Below are positions 62,820 to 64,000 of a stretch of DNA of 64,000 nt, in pieces; within the stretch, counting starts at the first letter, position 1; each line of letters starts with the position of its first letter. The notes below the pieces were generated by a model, which worked only from the letters and a program-made list of their open reading frames with translations, ran no database searches and was not told the origin of the DNA. The stretch lies in the NCBI GenBank assembly GCA_003344405.1, contig NOWV01000183.1, forward strand, positions 62,001 to 126,000, in the 5' to 3' direction. The DNA is from Trichoplax sp. H2. Taxonomy: Eukaryota > Placozoa > Uniplacotomia > Trichoplacea. The position numbers and the translations under genes are program-made.

Positions 62820-62890
62820 TGACTACTGTACTGTACTTAGACTAGATGCGAGTAAACCTACAGTACTGTACTGTACTGTACTGTAGGCTG
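62820..62890. repeat. TACTGTACTGTAC cluster
   Basis: ACTACTGTACTGTACT followed by CAGTACTGTACTGTACTGTA; an outlier of the island upstream. Confidence 0.8.
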
Positions 62891-64000
62891 TCGACTCTCG
62901 CGCAGTTGCCTGACCGAGGCCAACAAAACTACACCTGTCCACGGTAAAAGTCGTAAAACCAGCATACAGTAGAAGATCTTTGCATCATATCGCCTTAAAA
63001 GGCTGCATTGATCTGATTCTAGATTATAATTGGTGTCGACACTGCATGAAAATGGACATTAATAGTACAGAAAATCCCTCTAAAGTATAGCATGCGTACA
63101 GTGTACTCATCTTTTCAAATCATGAGCCATGACATTCTTATACCAGCTTGTTTGTTATTACTTGGCTTCAAAATTGAACTTGCTTAACAATACCCAACGA
63201 CTGTATACAGTCCTATAGTACACAGTTGTTGCCATGTCTGCATCGCTGAGACGCAAATAACAGCGTAACAGAGCAAGTTAACACTGAGTAAAGTACAACC
63301 GTAGTGTCAAGACATATATATATATAGAACATCGAAAGCGTACACATCTTTTCATTCGATATGGAGCACAAACCATTTCGCTATTGCAAAGATAGAAATT
63401 TCCTTTATTGTTCTGCTACATGTACGTTTACTTGCATTACGATAACTCCGTCTACGAACAGCCTTGCATTAAAATTTCTAAACAATTGCCGTTATCATTT
63501 TCAGAAAGGGCTAATTAGATACTGCTAGTATCGTACTAGAGAATATGATCAAAACTCAGCCAGTTAGAAGTAAATAGTCATGAAGGTAAAAACTTGACAG
63601 TAAATTACATAGTATAACAAATGAAATTGAACATTTGTAAATAAAAATTTTAATAGATCACTAGCTAAGTCTCTCACAAAGCCACTCTACTATAGCACCG
63701 TAGAAACAAATTCAGCTTCTTACACATAGTTTTTCTTCTATCATGGCTAACAAAAGAAAGGCGAATGAGGTTGCAAACAAAATTACAGTACACATAATTT
63801 AGCAATGATACAATCTGTGAAGTGGGCATAGATAGCATCATTATGGCTTGTGTTGTATTACGATTCTATAGTCACATAGCCAGATTTTCATTACAGCATT
63901 CCAATACCAATGCATTTAATAACATCTTTTAACGCAAAAATTTTTGAATGTAAATCGGTTACTGTACAGCAAATGATAATACAACTGATTGTACGAAACT
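62891..64000. other. Window end, no feature seen
   Basis: AT-rich DNA with isolated GTACAG words and a short ATATATATATA tract near 63317. No open frame or RNA gene is recognisable. Confidence 0.4.

Overview
This is a eukaryotic, almost certainly metazoan, nuclear contig. Every recognisable gene is split by GT-AG introns, the non-coding DNA is AT-rich, and the products are animal protein families (FAXC, LSM1, FBXO41, CCDC186, NDUFA4, ANKRD53, KIFC1). Compact introns, ancient-looking intron positions and proteins roughly as close to human ones as a non-bilaterian animal's would be suggest an early-branching animal. I lean to a placozoan, but a sponge or cnidarian cannot be excluded by reading alone. 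No bacterial, viral or CRISPR structure is present.

Layout. 1-7.8 kb: AT-rich DNA with no gene I can support. 7.8-12.2 kb (+): three-exon FAXC homologue. 15.5-16.4 kb (-): four-exon LSM1. 16.8-17.5 kb: a 301-bp tandem duplication. 19.0-24.1 kb (+): eleven-exon FBXO41 orthologue (zinc finger, coiled coil, F-box, LRR). 25.2-36.4 kb (-): 25-exon coiled-coil gene whose C-terminal third is CCDC186/CCCP-1, tail to tail with FBXO41. 36.4-42.5 kb: repeat-rich DNA with three N-gaps, duplicated blocks next to gaps, a possible LTR fragment and an orphan signal-peptide exon. 42.6-45.0 kb (+): NDUFA4/COXFA4. 47.2-49.0 kb (-): ANKRD53 orthologue. 49.5-50.2 kb: an island of GTACAGTAC-type palindromic repeats. 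50.5-55.0 kb (+): LRR protein with a BC-box-like N-terminus, carrying a 94-bp minisatellite in intron 1. 56.0-60.5 kb (-): kinesin-14 (KIFC1/HSET). 61.5-62.9 kb: the largest palindromic-repeat island, followed by apparently empty DNA.

Exon boundaries were placed by hand from splice sites and reading phase. In all eight models the phases close and the total length is a multiple of three, which is strong internal support. The genes do not form an operon-like system. Several have related roles in better-known animals: FBXO41, CCDC186 and FAXC are known mainly from neurons or secretory cells, and KIFC1 and ANKRD53 from the mitotic spindle. Two proteins may act in ubiquitin-ligase adaptors (FBXO41 through an F-box, the LRR protein through a possible BC-box).
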